From: Alkalibacterium thalassium
Lineage (GTDB): Bacteria; Bacillota; Bacilli; Lactobacillales; Carnobacteriaceae_A
Reading direction: 5' to 3'
NCBI RefSeq assembly: GCF_900101165.1
Contig: NZ_FNFK01000007.1
Location: forward strand, 1 to 64,000
DNA length: 64,000 nt
Translations under genes and position numbers: made by a program
The notes under the pieces: generated by a model
The model's input: only the letters and a program-made list of their open reading frames with translations
The model's database searches: none
Told to the model about the DNA's origin: nothing
Shown: piece by piece, positions 20,311-33,131 of the stretch
Numbering within the stretch: position 1 is the stretch's first letter
How the letters are laid out: every line of letters begins with the position of its first letter

Positions 20311-20337
20311 CTGTCCAGTATTTACTTGACTGGATAG
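20311..20337 (-). other. hairpin between fusA and tuf
   Basis: CTGTCCAGT and ACTGGATAG pair over nine positions with one wobble and a 9-nt loop. No T-run follows, so it is more likely a processing or stability element than a terminator. Confidence 0.45.
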
Positions 20338-20362
20338 TAGCGTCTGTCTCAGAAAGAGCTGA

Positions 20363-22450
<2,088 letters not shown>

Positions 22451-22579
22451 TAATCATTACACCTCTCTTTAATAATTTTGGATCATTCTGACATGATCCT
22501 CGGATAACTGTCAATGAAGATACAGAGTTTTTCCGTCGCACGAATCGACTCCATGCGACCGAAGACTGCTCTGGTTATC

Positions 22580-23050
22580 TTACCAGCGGTAGTGAGCAAA
22601 CGCTTTGTTCGCTTCTGCCATACGGTGAGTTTCTTCACGTTTACGGACAGCAGCACCAGTGTTGTTTGCTGCATCCATGATTTCTTTAGCCAGTCTGTCT
22701 TCCATGGTGTTTTCTCCACGTAGACGAGCATAGTTTACTAACCATCGAAGTGCCAGAGTCGTACGACGATCAGGACGTACTTCTACAGGAACCTGGTAGT
22801 TAGACCCTCCTACACGACGAGCTTTAACTTCTAATACAGGCATGATATTTTTCAGTGCTTGTTCATACACTTCCATAGGATCATTTCCTGTTGTTTCTTT
22901 AATCTGATCAAATGCATCATACAAAATCGTTGATGCTTTTCCACGCTTACCGTCAACCATCAAACGGTTGATCAGACGGGAAACCAGTTTAGAGTTGTAC
23001 ATTGGATCTGGTAATACATCACGTTTTGCTACAGGACCTTTACGAGGCAT
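22580..23050 (-). CDS. rpsG: 30S ribosomal protein S7
   Basis: S7 nucleates the 30S head and in other bacteria represses the str operon. The 156-aa protein starts [20 protein letters not shown] and ends NKAFAHYRW, the canonical end. AAAGGAGG precedes it. The 410-bp spacer from rpsL is very long for this operon and is filled by a duplicated element. Confidence 0.98.
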   Translation of the reverse strand: MPRKGPVAKRDVLPDPMYNSKLVSRLINRLMVDGKRGKASTILYDAFDQIKETTGNDPMEVYEQALKNIMPVLEVKARRVGGSNYQVPVEVRPDRRTTLALRWLVNYARLRGENTMEDRLAKEIMDAANNTGAAVRKREETHRMAEANKAFAHYRW

Positions 23051-23096
23051 TCAAATTCCTCCTTTCGGGAATATTAATTTCGAGTTATTTTATGAA

Positions 23097-23459
23097 GCTG
23101 AGCTTAACGCCTCACTCCACTTTTATTTATCCAGTTTCGTTCGGCAACTCCCCGTGCCATTCACCTTGAAAATTCGCTGTGCAGTCTTCGACTTGCTTGA
23201 CGAAGCTGTTTCGGCTTTAGCCGTTTACAGATTAGTTATGTCGATAAGCAAGGCTTATGCGACCTTCATCTATTGCTATTTTCTAGGTGGATGTCAGGCT
23301 GAGCTTAACGCCTCACTCCACTTTTATTTATCCAGTTTCGTTCGGCAGCTCTCCGCTCCATTCACCCAAAACATTCGCTGTGCAGCCTTTGGCTTGCTCG
23401 CTATAATATTTTGGGCGGATGTCGGGTAGACCTGTACGCCTCACTCCACTTTTATTTTA
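23097..23459. repeat. 201-bp direct duplication inside the str operon
   Basis: The block GCTGAGCTTAACGCCTCACT and about 100 bp after it occur at 23097 and again at 23298, with some divergence towards the ends. A third partial copy of ACGCCTCACTCCACTTTTAT starts at 23436. Between the first two copies lies a BOX-like hairpin. The element fills the rpsL-rpsG spacer and is therefore transcribed in the str mRNA. Confidence 0.85.
23206..23263. repeat. BOX-like structured repeat, copy 1
   Basis: CTGTTT-CGGC-TTTA-GCCG-TTTACAG (23206-23230) is followed by ATTAGT and then a second stem GTCG-ATAAGC/GCTTAT-CGAC (23240-23263). Related CTGT...ACAG hairpins with different inner stems occur near 32.8 and 47.6 kb. 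Confidence 0.65.
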
Positions 23460-23460
23460 C

Positions 23461-23871
23461 TTATTTAGGACGCTTAGTTCCGTATTTAGAACGACCTTGT
23501 TTACGGTCTGTTACTCCGGCAGTATCAAGCGCTCCACGAACGATGTGATAACGTACACCCGGTAAGTCTTTTACTCGACCTCCACGGATAAGTACCACGC
23601 TGTGTTCCTGAAGGTTGTGACCTTCACCTGGGATGTATGCTGTTACTTCGATCATGTTAGATAGACGTACACGAGCATATTTACGTAAAGCTGAGTTAGG
23701 TTTTTTAGGAGTCATTGTTCCCACACGAGTACAAACACCACGTTTTTGTGGAGAGTATACTGTCGTCTGTTTGCGTTTTTGAGTGTTGTACCCTCTATTC
23801 AACGCAGGTGACTCTGATTTACTTGTTTTAGATTTACGAGGCTTACGGATCAGTTGATTCATTGTAGGCAT
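23461..23871 (-). CDS. rpsL: 30S ribosomal protein S12
   Basis: S12 monitors codon-anticodon pairing in the decoding centre. The 136-aa protein has the conserved [19 protein letters not shown] and [20 protein letters not shown]. The two lysines whose change gives streptomycin resistance are both present, so the sequence looks wild type. It is the first gene of the str operon, 238 nt after a strong promoter. Confidence 0.98.
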   Translation of the reverse strand: MPTMNQLIRKPRKSKTSKSESPALNRGYNTQKRKQTTVYSPQKRGVCTRVGTMTPKKPNSALRKYARVRLSNMIEVTAYIPGEGHNLQEHSVVLIRGGRVKDLPGVRYHIVRGALDTAGVTDRKQGRSKYGTKRPK

Positions 23872-24108
23872 ATTGTGTTTCCTCCTTCCATTTTTACTGT
23901 GTTATACTTGCTTTTCTAGGTCCACACATCCAGGCGGTTCCTTTTTGGGCAAAAAAGAATAATCGCTTAATGCGACGGCCTTCCATTGCCAGAAACCTTC
24001 TTGATATATGGCTTGTTTTTGTCTCTTGCGTACCAGTCAGCACGACTGTTAACTCAATCAGGCCAGATCACTCCAGCACAAGAATCGGAACACAAAAGCA
24101 CCTATAGC

Positions 24109-24137
24109 ATAGTACCACGCAGGGGCGGTTATGTCAA
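24109..24137 (-). promoter_or_regulatory. str operon promoter
   Basis: TTGACA (24132-24137) is a perfect -35. It is followed after 17 bp by TACTAT (24109-24114), with a TGG extension. It lies in the 346-bp spacer after rpoC. The same spacer holds a weak GCAGC/GCTGC hairpin (about 24184-24200) after rpoC, but no convincing terminator. Confidence 0.8.
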
Positions 24138-24217
24138 CAACCTGTTGGAAATTAATTTATTTACCCAAAAGGTATATCAGAGCAGCCCGAAGCTGCCCCG
24201 ACTTCCTTCCGGTTTAA

Positions 24218-27200
24218 TTACTCTGTTGTAGTCTGATCTGCAGGTTGAACGTCTTCATTAATGCTATAGACATTTTCGCTGACGACGCCTACTTCTTTAG
24301 GTTTCATGTCGTTGTAAACCTTCATACCTGTTCCGGCTGGAATAGATTTACCAATGATGACATTTTCCTTCAGACCAATCAATTTATCGTTCTTACCTCT
24401 TATAGCAGCATCGGTCAGGACACGCGTTGTTTCCTGGAATGATGCAGCAGATAAGAAACTGTTTGTTTCAAGTGACGCTTTGGTGATACCCAGAAGAACT
24501 GGGCGTGCTGTTGCTGGAAGTCCACCAGATAATAAGGTTGATCTGTTGGCTTCCTTGAAGTCCGCTACATCTACCAGGCTACCTGGCAGGATGCTTGTAT
24601 CACCTGGATCCATCACTCTAACTTTCTGAAGCATCTGTCTAACCATTACCTCGATGTGCTTATCACCGATTTCAACCCCTTGACTGCGGTAAGCGTACTG
24701 TACTTCTTTAAGCATGTAGTTCTGAAGCTTAATGACGTTACTTACTGCAAGGAGCTGTTTAGGTTCGATTGATCCTTCACTCAATGCATCCCCACGTTCG
24801 ATGAAGCTGCCGACTTTCACTCGGAGGCGGGCATTGATAGCCAGAGTGTAGCTGCGGGTATCTGTTGCACCCTTAACCGTCACTTCTTTAGTTCTTTCGC
24901 TAGGGTTTTCTTCTATAGACACGACTTCCCCAGTTACTTCAGTGATTGTTGCAAGACCTTTAGGGTTTCTTGCTTCAAAGATTTCCTGAACACGAGGGAG
25001 ACCCTGAGTGATATCGTCTCCGGCAACACCACCTGTGTGGAACGTACGCATGGTCAGCTGAGTACCCGGTTCACCGATAGATTGAGCAGCAATTGTACCA
25101 ACTGCTTCTCCTACTTCGACTTCACGGCCAGTTGCCAGGTTGCGTCCGTAACATTTCTTACATACCCCATGATTAGTGTTACATGTAAAGACGGAACGGA
25201 TTGTTACTTTTTCAATTCCTGATTCGATGATTACTTTAGCGATATCTTCAGTGATCAGATCATTTTCTTTAACGAGTACGGCATCTGTTTCCGGATGTCT
25301 CACTGTCTTACGTGCATAACGTCCGATGATACGTTCTTCAAGCGGCTCGATTTCTTCGTTGCCGTCTTTCAGTGTTTCAGCGTCCAATCCACGTTTCGTG
25401 CCACAGTCTTCTTCACGGATAATGACGTCTTGAGCTACATCTACCAGACGACGAGTCAGGTAACCGGAGTCAGCTGTCTTAAGCGCCGTATCGGTCATTC
25501 CTTTACGGGCACCGTGTGTAGAGATGAACATCTCGAGAACGGACAGCCCTTCACGGAAGTTTGATGTGATTGGCAGTTCCATGATACGACCACTCGGAGC
25601 CGCCATCAGTCCACGCATTCCAGCAAGCTGGGTAAAGTTGGAGATGTTACCACGGGCACCGGAATCACTCATCATGAAGATGTTGTTGTGGTTATCCAAT
25701 GAGCGCATCAAGTGTTCCTGGATGGTATCTTTTGTTTTCGTCCAGACATCGATGACTGCAGTATAGCGCTCTTCTTCAGTTATCAGACCACGACGGTGAG
25801 ACGCGTTGATGCGGTCCACCTGTTTGTGTGCCTGATCCAGGATCTCACCTTTTTCTTCCAGGTGAGAAATGTCGGCGATTCCGACAGTGATTCCTGATTT
25901 AGTTGAGTGTTTGTAGCCAAGGTTCTTCATTTTATCCAGCATTTTTGATGTTTCAGTGACCTGGAATCGTTTGAAGACTTCAGCAATGACGTTACTTAAG
26001 TTTTTCTTCTTGAACGGTGACACGAGTTCAGCATTCTTGATGTGCTCTCTGATGTCCGTTCCATAAGGGACAAAGTATTTATCCGGAGTCTGTTTCTCCA
26101 GGTTGTCCTGAGAAGGTTCATTCAAGTACGGGAACTCTTTCGGCATGATTTCATTGAAAATCAGTTTTCCGACTGTTGTAACCAAGTACTTGTCCTTTTG
26201 CCATTCAGTAAACGGCTTTTCAGGCAGCGCAGATGCATGGATCGCTACTCTTGAATGAAGATGAACATAGCCGGTCTGGTATGCTTGAATTGCTTCAGAC
26301 TGACTTGAGAAGATCATGCCTTCTCCAATTTTACCCGCATCTTCCATAGTCAGGTAGTAGTTACCCAGTACCATATCCTGTGAAGGTGTTACAACGGGTT
26401 TCCCATCTTTAGGGTTCAGGATGTTTTGAGCACCAAGCATCAGAATACGGGCTTCAGCCTGGGCTTCGTCACTTAATGGAACGTGAACAGCCATCTGGTC
26501 TCCATCGAAGTCGGCGTTGTATGCTTCACACACTAATGGGTGAAGACGAATTGCTTTTCCTTCAACAAGTACAGGTTCGAAAGCCTGGATACCCAGACGG
26601 TGAAGCGTAGGCGCCCGGTTAAGAAGAACAGGGTGTTCTCTGATGACATCTTCAAGTACAGCCCAGACTTCTTCGTCCATGCGTTCAACTTTACGTTTCG
26701 CATTCTTGATGTTGTTTGCAATTTCTCTTGCGACCAGCTCTCTCATAACAAAAGGCTTGAACAGCTCAATTGCCATTTCTTTAGGCAGGCCACACTGGTA
26801 CATTTTCAGACTTGGTCCAACAACGATAACGGAACGACCAGAATAGTCGACACGTTTACCCAGCAAGTTCTGACGGAAACGGCCCTGTTTCCCTTTCAGC
26901 ATATGAGAAAGAGATTTAAGTGGGCGGTTACCCGGTCCAGTTACTGCACGTCCGCGACGGCCGTTGTCAACTAGTGCATCGACAGCTTCCTGAAGCATAC
27001 GTTTCTCATTCTGAACGATGATATGCGGAGCATTCAGGTCCAGAAGGCGTTTCAGACGGTTGTTACGGTTGATGACACGACGGTACAAGTCGTTCAAGTC
27101 ACTTGTTGCAAACCGTCCACCTTCTAGCTGAACCATCGGACGCAGTTCAGGTGGAATGACTGGTACAACGTTCATGACCATCCATGCCGGATCGTTTCCT

Positions 27201-27856
27201 GAATTTCTGAAAGCTTCCAGAATATCCAGACGACGGATCGCACGAGTACGTTTTTGTCCTGTAGCCGTCTGAAGCAGTTCTTTCAGCTCTTCGACTTCTT
27301 CCACAAGATTTACGTCGTTCAATAATGTCTTGATCGCTTCCGCACCGATTTCAGCCTGGAAACTGTTTCCGTACTGTGCACGGCGTTCGCGGTATTCGCG
27401 TTCAGTCATCAGCTGTTTCTTCTCAAGTGGTGTGTCACCGGCATCAGTGACAACATATGAAGCGAAATAAATGATTTCTTCAAGCGCACGTGGCGACATA
27501 TCCAGTACAAGTCCCATACGACTCGGGATTCCTTTAAAGTACCAGATATGTGTGACCGGTGCTGCCAGTTCAAGGTGACCCATACGTTCACGGCGAACTT
27601 TAGATTTAGTGACTTCTACGCCACAACGGTCACAGACGATCCCTTTATAATGGACACGTTTGTATTTCCCGCATGAACATTCATAATCTTTTGACGGTCC
27701 AAATATTCTTTCACAGAACAGTCCGTCTTTTTCAGGTTTCAGTGTGCGGTAATTGATTGTTTCAGGTTTCTTAACTTCTCCGTAAGACCAGCTGCGGATC
27801 TTGTCCGGCGAAGCCAGACCTATTTGTATACTTTCAAATTTATTTACATCGATCAA
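24218..27856 (-). CDS. rpoC: DNA-directed RNA polymerase subunit beta'
   Basis: The beta' subunit carries the catalytic magnesium site. The 1212-aa protein has the N-terminal zinc finger ([20 protein letters not shown], near residues 60-79), the absolutely conserved [12 protein letters not shown] near residue 450, a second zinc cluster around CGTKRG and [14 protein letters not shown], and the trigger-loop region further on. Length is normal for Firmicutes, without large lineage insertions. It lies 131 nt after rpoB. Confidence 0.98.
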   Translation of the reverse strand: MIDVNKFESIQIGLASPDKIRSWSYGEVKKPETINYRTLKPEKDGLFCERIFGPSKDYECSCGKYKRVHYKGIVCDRCGVEVTKSKVRRERMGHLELAAPVTHIWYFKGIPSRMGLVLDMSPRALEEIIYFASYVVTDAGDTPLEKKQLMTEREYRERRAQYGNSFQAEIGAEAIKTLLNDVNLVEEVEELKELLQTATGQKRTRAIRRLDILEAFRNSGNDPAWMVMNVVPVIPPELRPMVQLEGGRFATSDLNDLYRRVINRNNRLKRLLDLNAPHIIVQNEKRMLQEAVDALVDNGRRGRAVTGPGNRPLKSLSHMLKGKQGRFRQNLLGKRVDYSGRSVIVVGPSLKMYQCGLPKEMAIELFKPFVMRELVAREIANNIKNAKRKVERMDEEVWAVLEDVIREHPVLLNRAPTLHRLGIQAFEPVLVEGKAIRLHPLVCEAYNADFDGDQMAVHVPLSDEAQAEARILMLGAQNILNPKDGKPVVTPSQDMVLGNYYLTMEDAGKIGEGMIFSSQSEAIQAYQTGYVHLHSRVAIHASALPEKPFTEWQKDKYLVTTVGKLIFNEIMPKEFPYLNEPSQDNLEKQTPDKYFVPYGTDIREHIKNAELVSPFKKKNLSNVIAEVFKRFQVTETSKMLDKMKNLGYKHSTKSGITVGIADISHLEEKGEILDQAHKQVDRINASHRRGLITEEERYTAVIDVWTKTKDTIQEHLMRSLDNHNNIFMMSDSGARGNISNFTQLAGMRGLMAAPSGRIMELPITSNFREGLSVLEMFISTHGARKGMTDTALKTADSGYLTRRLVDVAQDVIIREEDCGTKRGLDAETLKDGNEEIEPLEERIIGRYARKTVRHPETDAVLVKENDLITEDIAKVIIESGIEKVTIRSVFTCNTNHGVCKKCYGRNLATGREVEVGEAVGTIAAQSIGEPGTQLTMRTFHTGGVAGDDITQGLPRVQEIFEARNPKGLATITEVTGEVVSIEENPSERTKEVTVKGATDTRSYTLAINARLRVKVGSFIERGDALSEGSIEPKQLLAVSNVIKLQNYMLKEVQYAYRSQGVEIGDKHIEVMVRQMLQKVRVMDPGDTSILPGSLVDVADFKEANRSTLLSGGLPATARPVLLGITKASLETNSFLSAASFQETTRVLTDAAIRGKNDKLIGLKENVIIGKSIPAGTGMKVYNDMKPKEVGVVSENVYSINEDVQPADQTTTE

Positions 27857-27987
27857 AGGGGCTACCTCCCTTTAGTAGATTATAGAGCTGCCCTAGTGCT
27901 CCTCTTACATGCGAAAAGATGAAGGAGAGGAAAGAATGCTGTATCATCTTCTGTCCTCTCACTTCTATCTTTTAATGTGTTTCTGAC

Positions 27988-30900
27988 TTACTCCTGCTCC
28001 TGCTCTTGTGACTCAGCAAGGGCTTTTTCCTGTTCTTTCAGTCTTGCTTCTTCAGCACGCTTTTCGTCCTGCTCTTTTTTCATCTTTTCAAGCGAATCGA
28101 CATTTCCGAATTCATCGTCTTCATCCGAATCCTGAAGGTCGATGGCTTCTTCGTTGATGTCCAGCACTTTAAGATCCAGTCCTAATGACTGAAGCTCTTT
28201 GACTAGTACTCGGAATGATTCCGGTACACCAGGTTTTGGAATGGTTTCGCCTTTAACGATGGCTTCGTACGTTTTCACACGTCCGACAACATCATCTGAT
28301 TTGTATGTCAAGATTTCCTGAAGGGTATAAGCCGCACCGTATGCTTCCAGTGCCCATACCTCCATCTCTCCGAAACGCTGTCCACCGAACTGGGCTTTAC
28401 CACCAAGCGGCTGCTGCGTAACTAAAGAGTATGGTCCAGTTGAACGGGCATGCAGTTTGTCGTCGACCATGTGGGCCAACTTGACGAAGTACATGACTCC
28501 GACAGAGACCTTGTTGTCGAACGGCTCACCAGTACGTCCATCGATCAGTACCGTTTTGGCATCGTCATCCATACCGGCTTCTTTGATCGTTTCCCAGACT
28601 TCATCTTCATTCGCTCCGTCAAATACCGGCGTTGCAATGTGAATGCCCATCTTGCGTGCGGCCATTCCCATGTGCAGTTCGATGACCTGACCGATGTTCA
28701 TACGTGATGGTACCCCAAGCGGGTTAAGCATGATATCGACAGGTGTCCCGTCCGGCATGAACGGCATGTCTTCTTCTGGAAGGATCAGGGATACAACACC
28801 CTTGTTTCCGTGACGACCGGCCATTTTATCTCCGACGTTGATCTTACGTTTCTGAACGATAAAGACACGGACAAGATAGTTGACGCCAGGAGATAGTTCG
28901 TCTCCAGCTTCACGGGTAAAGATCTTCACGTCGTGAACGATCCCTCCGCCACCGTGAGGCACTCTTAGTGATGTATCTCTTACTTCACGTGCTTTTTCTC
29001 CAAAGATCGCATGTAACAGTTTTTCTTCCGCAGATAACTCAGATACCCCTTTTGGTGTGACTTTACCTACAAGGATGTCTCCATCATGGACTTCTGCACC
29101 AATTCTGATGATTCCACGATCATCAAGATTTTTCAGTGCGTCGTCGCCAACGTTAGGCAGTTCACGCGTGATTTCTTCAGGGCCTAGTTTCGTATCGCGG
29201 GCTTCAGATTCATACTCTTCAATATGGATCGATGTATAGACGTCATCTTTGACCAGGCGCTCACTCATGATGACCGCATCCTCAAAGTTATAGCCGTCGA
29301 ATGTCGTGAAGGCAATCAGCGGATTGCGTCCAAGCGCCATTTCACCATTTTCCATAGAAGGTCCGTCCGCAAGAATATCTCCTTTGTCAACCTGTTCACC
29401 ATGACGTACCAGTGAACGTTGGTTGTAGGATGTTCCTGCATTAGAACGTTTAAATTTAGCTACATAATAGTTATCCAGTGCACCATCTTCACGTCTGACA
29501 CGAATCTGCTTCGCATCAACGTATTCAACAGTACCTGAATGTCTTGCAATGACTGCTGCTCCAGAGTCACGCGCTGCTATGTGCTCGATTCCTGTTCCGA
29601 CAAGCGGTGCTTCCGGATCGATCAGAGGCACAGCCTGACGCTGCATGTTTGCACCCATCAGGGCACGGTTGGAGTCATCGTTTTCAAGGAATGGAATACT
29701 TGCTGTCGCAACAGAGACAACCTGCTTAGGTGAAACGTCCATGTAGTCGACAAGAGAAGCTTCCAGTTCTTCGTTGTTATTCTTCGTACGAGCCAGAACC
29801 AGATCGTTGACGAATGATCCGTCGTCGTTAAGCGGCGCATTGGCCTGAGCAACAACATAAAGATCCTCTTCGTCTGCAGTAAGATAGTCGATTTCATCAG
29901 TTACGCGTCCAGTTTCTTTATCCACTCGACGGTAAGGTGTTTCGATAAATCCGAACTCGTTGATCTTAGCGTATGTGGACAAGCTGTTGATCAGCCCGAT
30001 GTTTGGTCCCTCAGGTGTTTCGATCGGGCACATACGTCCATAGTGGGAGTAGTGAACATCTCGGACTTCATATCCGGCACGGTCACGCGTCAGTCCACCA
30101 GGTCCTAACGCAGACAGACGTCTTTTGTGTGTCAGCTCGCCAAGCGGGTTCGTCTGATCCATGAACTGAGACAGCTGTGAAGATCCGAAGAACTCTTTGA
30201 TGGACGCTACAACCGGACGAATGTTGACCAGTTGCTGTGGTGTTGTCGTAGATGTGTCCTGAATGGACATACGCTCACGAACCACACGTTCCATACGAGA
30301 CAGACCGATACGGAACTGATTCTGAAGCAGTTCACCAACTGAACGGATACGTCTATTTCCTAGGTGATCGATGTCGTCTGTTTCACCGATACCTTCCTGT
30401 AAGTTGAAGAAGTAACTCATGGATGCAATCATGTCCGCCGGAAGAATGTATTTCACTTCACGGTCAGGATTCGCATTTCCTATGACATTGACAACACGGT
30501 CATTGTCATTCGGAGAGTAGACTTTAACGATCTGAAGATCGATCGGTTCAGGCACGACACCTTCATCGGATGGATAAAGCGTCACTACGTTCAGTCCGTT
30601 ATCCAGATGTGGTCCGAGCTGGTTCATAACTTCACGGTTGATCAGTGTACCTTCTTTAGCCAGCAGTTCGCCTGTTTCACTGTCAACCAGTGATTCAGCC
30701 AATGTCAGACCCATCAGGCGGATTTTAAGATCCAGTTTCTTGTTCATTTTATAGCGTCCGACGCGCGCAAGGTCATAACGCTTAGGATCGAAGAAGCGTG
30801 TAGTCAGAAGACTTCTTGAAGAGTCAGCCGTTTTAGGCTCGCCCGGACGTAGACGTTCGTAAACATCTTTCAGTGCTTCTTCCACTCGGGAATCCGCAGT

Positions 30901-31593
30901 GTTTTTGTGAATATCTTTTTCTAGAGTAGCTACCAGACTTTCGTTCGAGCCGAAAATATCCAGAATTTCATCATCCGATCCGAATCCCAGTGCACGAACA
31001 AGTACACTTAGAGGGATTTTACGGGTACGGTCGATACGGACATTGGACAAGCCTTTAGAATCCGTTTCATACTCTAGCCATGCGCCACGGTTAGGAATGA
31101 CAGTAGATCCGAATCCTTCCATGCCGTTCTTTTCAACTTTAGGGCTGAAATAAACGCCAGGTGAACGGACTAGCTGAGAAACGATAACACGTTCCGCTCC
31201 GTTGATGATGAATGTTCCCTGTTGGGTCATCAGTGGGAAGTCTCCGAAGAATACTTCCTGCTCTTTTACTTCGCCTGTTTCTTTATTGATCAGGCGCAGC
31301 TTGACGTACAGTGGTGCTGAATAGTTAGAATCATGCTGTCTCGCTTCATCTACTGAATATTTAGGTTCCTGCAACTGATAGTCTGTAAATTCAAGTGACA
31401 GATTACCTGAAAAGTCTTCAATAGGAGAAATGTCCTTGAACATGTCTCTCAATCCTTCTTCAAGAAACCAGTCATAAGAGTTTGTCTGAATTTCGATTAG
31501 GTTCGGTAATTCCAATACTTCTTTAATTCGTGAGTAACTTCTACGTGTACGGTGCTTGCCGTATTTCACATCTTGGCCTGCCAACCTCTTCAC
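27988..31593 (-). CDS. rpoB: DNA-directed RNA polymerase subunit beta
   Basis: The beta subunit forms one wall of the active-site cleft. The 1201-aa protein shows the rifampicin region [20 protein letters not shown] with [13 protein letters not shown], all positions as in sensitive enzymes. Also present are [15 protein letters not shown] and the C-terminal [20 protein letters not shown]. An acidic, Glu/Gln-rich tail follows (about the last 45 residues). The promoter is at 31870-31898. Confidence 0.98.
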   Translation of the reverse strand: MKRLAGQDVKYGKHRTRRSYSRIKEVLELPNLIEIQTNSYDWFLEEGLRDMFKDISPIEDFSGNLSLEFTDYQLQEPKYSVDEARQHDSNYSAPLYVKLRLINKETGEVKEQEVFFGDFPLMTQQGTFIINGAERVIVSQLVRSPGVYFSPKVEKNGMEGFGSTVIPNRGAWLEYETDSKGLSNVRIDRTRKIPLSVLVRALGFGSDDEILDIFGSNESLVATLEKDIHKNTADSRVEEALKDVYERLRPGEPKTADSSRSLLTTRFFDPKRYDLARVGRYKMNKKLDLKIRLMGLTLAESLVDSETGELLAKEGTLINREVMNQLGPHLDNGLNVVTLYPSDEGVVPEPIDLQIVKVYSPNDNDRVVNVIGNANPDREVKYILPADMIASMSYFFNLQEGIGETDDIDHLGNRRIRSVGELLQNQFRIGLSRMERVVRERMSIQDTSTTTPQQLVNIRPVVASIKEFFGSSQLSQFMDQTNPLGELTHKRRLSALGPGGLTRDRAGYEVRDVHYSHYGRMCPIETPEGPNIGLINSLSTYAKINEFGFIETPYRRVDKETGRVTDEIDYLTADEEDLYVVAQANAPLNDDGSFVNDLVLARTKNNNEELEASLVDYMDVSPKQVVSVATASIPFLENDDSNRALMGANMQRQAVPLIDPEAPLVGTGIEHIAARDSGAAVIARHSGTVEYVDAKQIRVRREDGALDNYYVAKFKRSNAGTSYNQRSLVRHGEQVDKGDILADGPSMENGEMALGRNPLIAFTTFDGYNFEDAVIMSERLVKDDVYTSIHIEEYESEARDTKLGPEEITRELPNVGDDALKNLDDRGIIRIGAEVHDGDILVGKVTPKGVSELSAEEKLLHAIFGEKAREVRDTSLRVPHGGGGIVHDVKIFTREAGDELSPGVNYLVRVFIVQKRKINVGDKMAGRHGNKGVVSLILPEEDMPFMPDGTPVDIMLNPLGVPSRMNIGQVIELHMGMAARKMGIHIATPVFDGANEDEVWETIKEAGMDDDAKTVLIDGRTGEPFDNKVSVGVMYFVKLAHMVDDKLHARSTGPYSLVTQQPLGGKAQFGGQRFGEMEVWALEAYGAAYTLQEILTYKSDDVVGRVKTYEAIVKGETIPKPGVPESFRVLVKELQSLGLDLKVLDINEEAIDLQDSDEDDEFGNVDSLEKMKKEQDEKRAEEARLKEQEKALAESQEQEQE

Positions 31594-31869
31594 CCCTCAT
31601 AATTAATCACTAGTCGTCATAATCAGGAACAATTATTCAGCCCTTAAAATCCAGGTTCAGCCCTCACATTTTCATATTACAGTTTCGTTACAATTGTTAA
31701 CGATCCTTTAAAAAGCAAGTGTTTTTCCTGTTTTAGACCAAAAAAAATACAAAAGAGTCGTGAAAGAATCATCCTGAATCATCACACATTCTTTTGTTTT
31801 GCTCCAAAAACCGCGTCCGGACAATATTTCGTACGGGTTTTATTTTCATACTTTGTTTAGCGTCTATTA

Positions 31870-31898
31870 AGTTTACACAAAAAGCAAGAGTAAGTCAA
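31870..31898 (-). promoter_or_regulatory. rpoBC promoter
   Basis: TTGACT (31893-31898) and TAAACT (31870-31875) are spaced by 17 bp on the minus strand. The leader to rpoB is about 270 nt. It contains a near-palindrome CGTTAACAATTGTAACG but no clear protein gene. Confidence 0.7.
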
Positions 31899-31900
31899 GT

Positions 31901-31940
31901 TTTTTCTAAAGAAACAGCCCATCCAGTAATTGGATAGGCT
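31901..31940 (-). terminator. terminator after the RsmC-like gene
   Basis: AGCCTATCCA and TGGATGGGCT form a 10-bp stem with one wobble and a 5-nt loop, followed by GTTTCTTT. It lies 24 nt after the methyltransferase stop and immediately before the rpoB promoter, so rpoBC is largely an independent unit. Confidence 0.7.
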
Positions 31941-31963
31941 TGTTATTATTTATGGTCTCCCTG

Positions 31964-32572
31964 TCAGTCCGTTTTGATGGACTGAAGGACCCAGTATCCT
32001 TTGTCGAGTCCGATACGAGTCACATTCCCGTATGTCTCTTCCATGACTTTCTTTGCGCTCGGCGCACCCTGCTTCTTCTGAATAACGATGATCAGCACTC
32101 CGTTGTCCGCCAGATGTTCCTTGGCATCCGTGATGATCTTGTGCACCGTTTGTTTCCCGGCACGGATCGGCGGATTAGAAATGACAGCACCATAGGTCTG
32201 TTTCTCGACCTGCTCATATATGGGAGAAAGAAAAATAGAGACATTGGAAACCCCGTTCAGTTCGGCATTCTTCTTAGCCAGCTCGAGGGCCCGTTCGTTT
32301 ACGTCAATCATATCGATGTGAAGTGCCGGATTAGCCTTGGCTAAAGACAGCCCGACCGGCCCGTACCCACATCCGACATCCAGGACCTCCCCCGTGGAAA
32401 ATGCCCGCTCGTCAATTGCTTCGATCATAACCTTAGACCCGAAGTCCACACGGTCTCTCGAAAAGACTCCAGCATCTGTCGTAAAGGTCATCTGCTGCCC
32501 CTTAAGTCTGGCTTCAATTTTCTTCTCGTTTTTATCAGCACTCGGCTTCGATGTAAAATAATGATCAGTCAT
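31964..32572 (-). CDS. class I SAM-dependent methyltransferase, RsmC/YbxB-like
   Basis: This is probably a 16S rRNA guanine-N2 methyltransferase. The 202-aa protein has SAM motif I LDVGCGYGPVGLSLA (about residues 64-78), acidic motif II MIDVNERAL and catalytic motif IV ISNPPIRAGK. It is the single-domain form, matching Bacillus YbxB, which also lies just upstream of rpoB. A promoter lies at 32611-32639 and a terminator follows, so it is likely monocistronic. The exact target base is inferred from family membership. Confidence 0.85.
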   Translation of the reverse strand: MTDHYFTSKPSADKNEKKIEARLKGQQMTFTTDAGVFSRDRVDFGSKVMIEAIDERAFSTGEVLDVGCGYGPVGLSLAKANPALHIDMIDVNERALELAKKNAELNGVSNVSIFLSPIYEQVEKQTYGAVISNPPIRAGKQTVHKIITDAKEHLADNGVLIIVIQKKQGAPSAKKVMEETYGNVTRIGLDKGYWVLQSIKTD

Positions 32573-32610
32573 CTGATACTCCTCTTTTGCTTTGTAGTCA
32601 GTGTGCTTTA

Positions 32611-32639
32611 AGTATACTATTCAACCGGCCGGACTACAA
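32611..32639 (-). promoter_or_regulatory. promoter of the RsmC-like gene
   Basis: TATACT (32611-32616) is preceded by TTGTAG (32634-32639) with a 17-bp spacer that contains the palindrome CCGGCCGG. The -35 is weak. Confidence 0.5.
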
Positions 32640-32751
32640 TCCTTGTTCATTTTAGACTAGTTTTCTCCCTCTGACTGATATAGGTAAACTTTAATGATAT
32701 TGATTATTGCTATATTTCATCTAGAAGGCAGCCTACTTACAGTTTAGCTCC

Positions 32752-32820
32752 CTGTTAAACCTTGGAACTCCAGCGACAAGGTTTCTAGTTACAGATTAGT
32801 CTGAAACGCGGTCGCGTTTC
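32752..32820. repeat. BOX-like structured repeat, copy 2
   Basis: CTGT and TACAG bracket a perfect 8-bp stem (AAACCTTG 32757-32764, CAAGGTTT 32777-32784). Then comes ATTAGT and a second perfect stem GAAACGCG/CGCGTTTC (32803-32820). The order hairpin-ACAGATTAGT-hairpin matches the copy at 23.2 kb although the stems differ. The rest of the 32640-33041 spacer has short GTCGCTAGA/CCGCTAGA-type repeats and no gene. Confidence 0.6.
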
Positions 32821-33041
32821 TTCTACTAGAGTCTGTCTAACGGAAGAACTGGATTAATTATTGATCCGAACTGTCGCTAGATGTCTTCTAACAGCATCTT
32901 TAGAAAATTTTAAAAGCTGAACTACCGCTAGACGCGTTTTAACGACATAATCGACTTGATGAAAGCTAACGAACTACAATTAAAGACGGAATAGAGCGCG
33001 TCACCATCAAGAGTCAGTCGTTTCATCGATACAGAACTGCT

Positions 33042-33074
33042 CAAAAAAGAAAACAGAGGCGCCAGGCCTCTGTT
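33042..33074 (-). terminator. terminator of the fumC-containing locus
   Basis: AACAGAGGC and GCCTCTGTT form a perfect 9-bp stem, followed on the minus strand by TTCTTTTTT. It closes the transcription unit 57 nt after the fumC stop. Confidence 0.9.
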
Positions 33075-33131
33075 CGATTTAAAAAGCTGGTATCAGAATC
33101 TCATTTTCTAAATGAATTGCATCCAGTCACA

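Noticed and set aside
22968-23429. Plus-strand frame with an internal peptide repeat between rpsL and rpsG
   Set aside because: It is the translation of the 201-bp non-coding duplication and runs antisense into rpsG.
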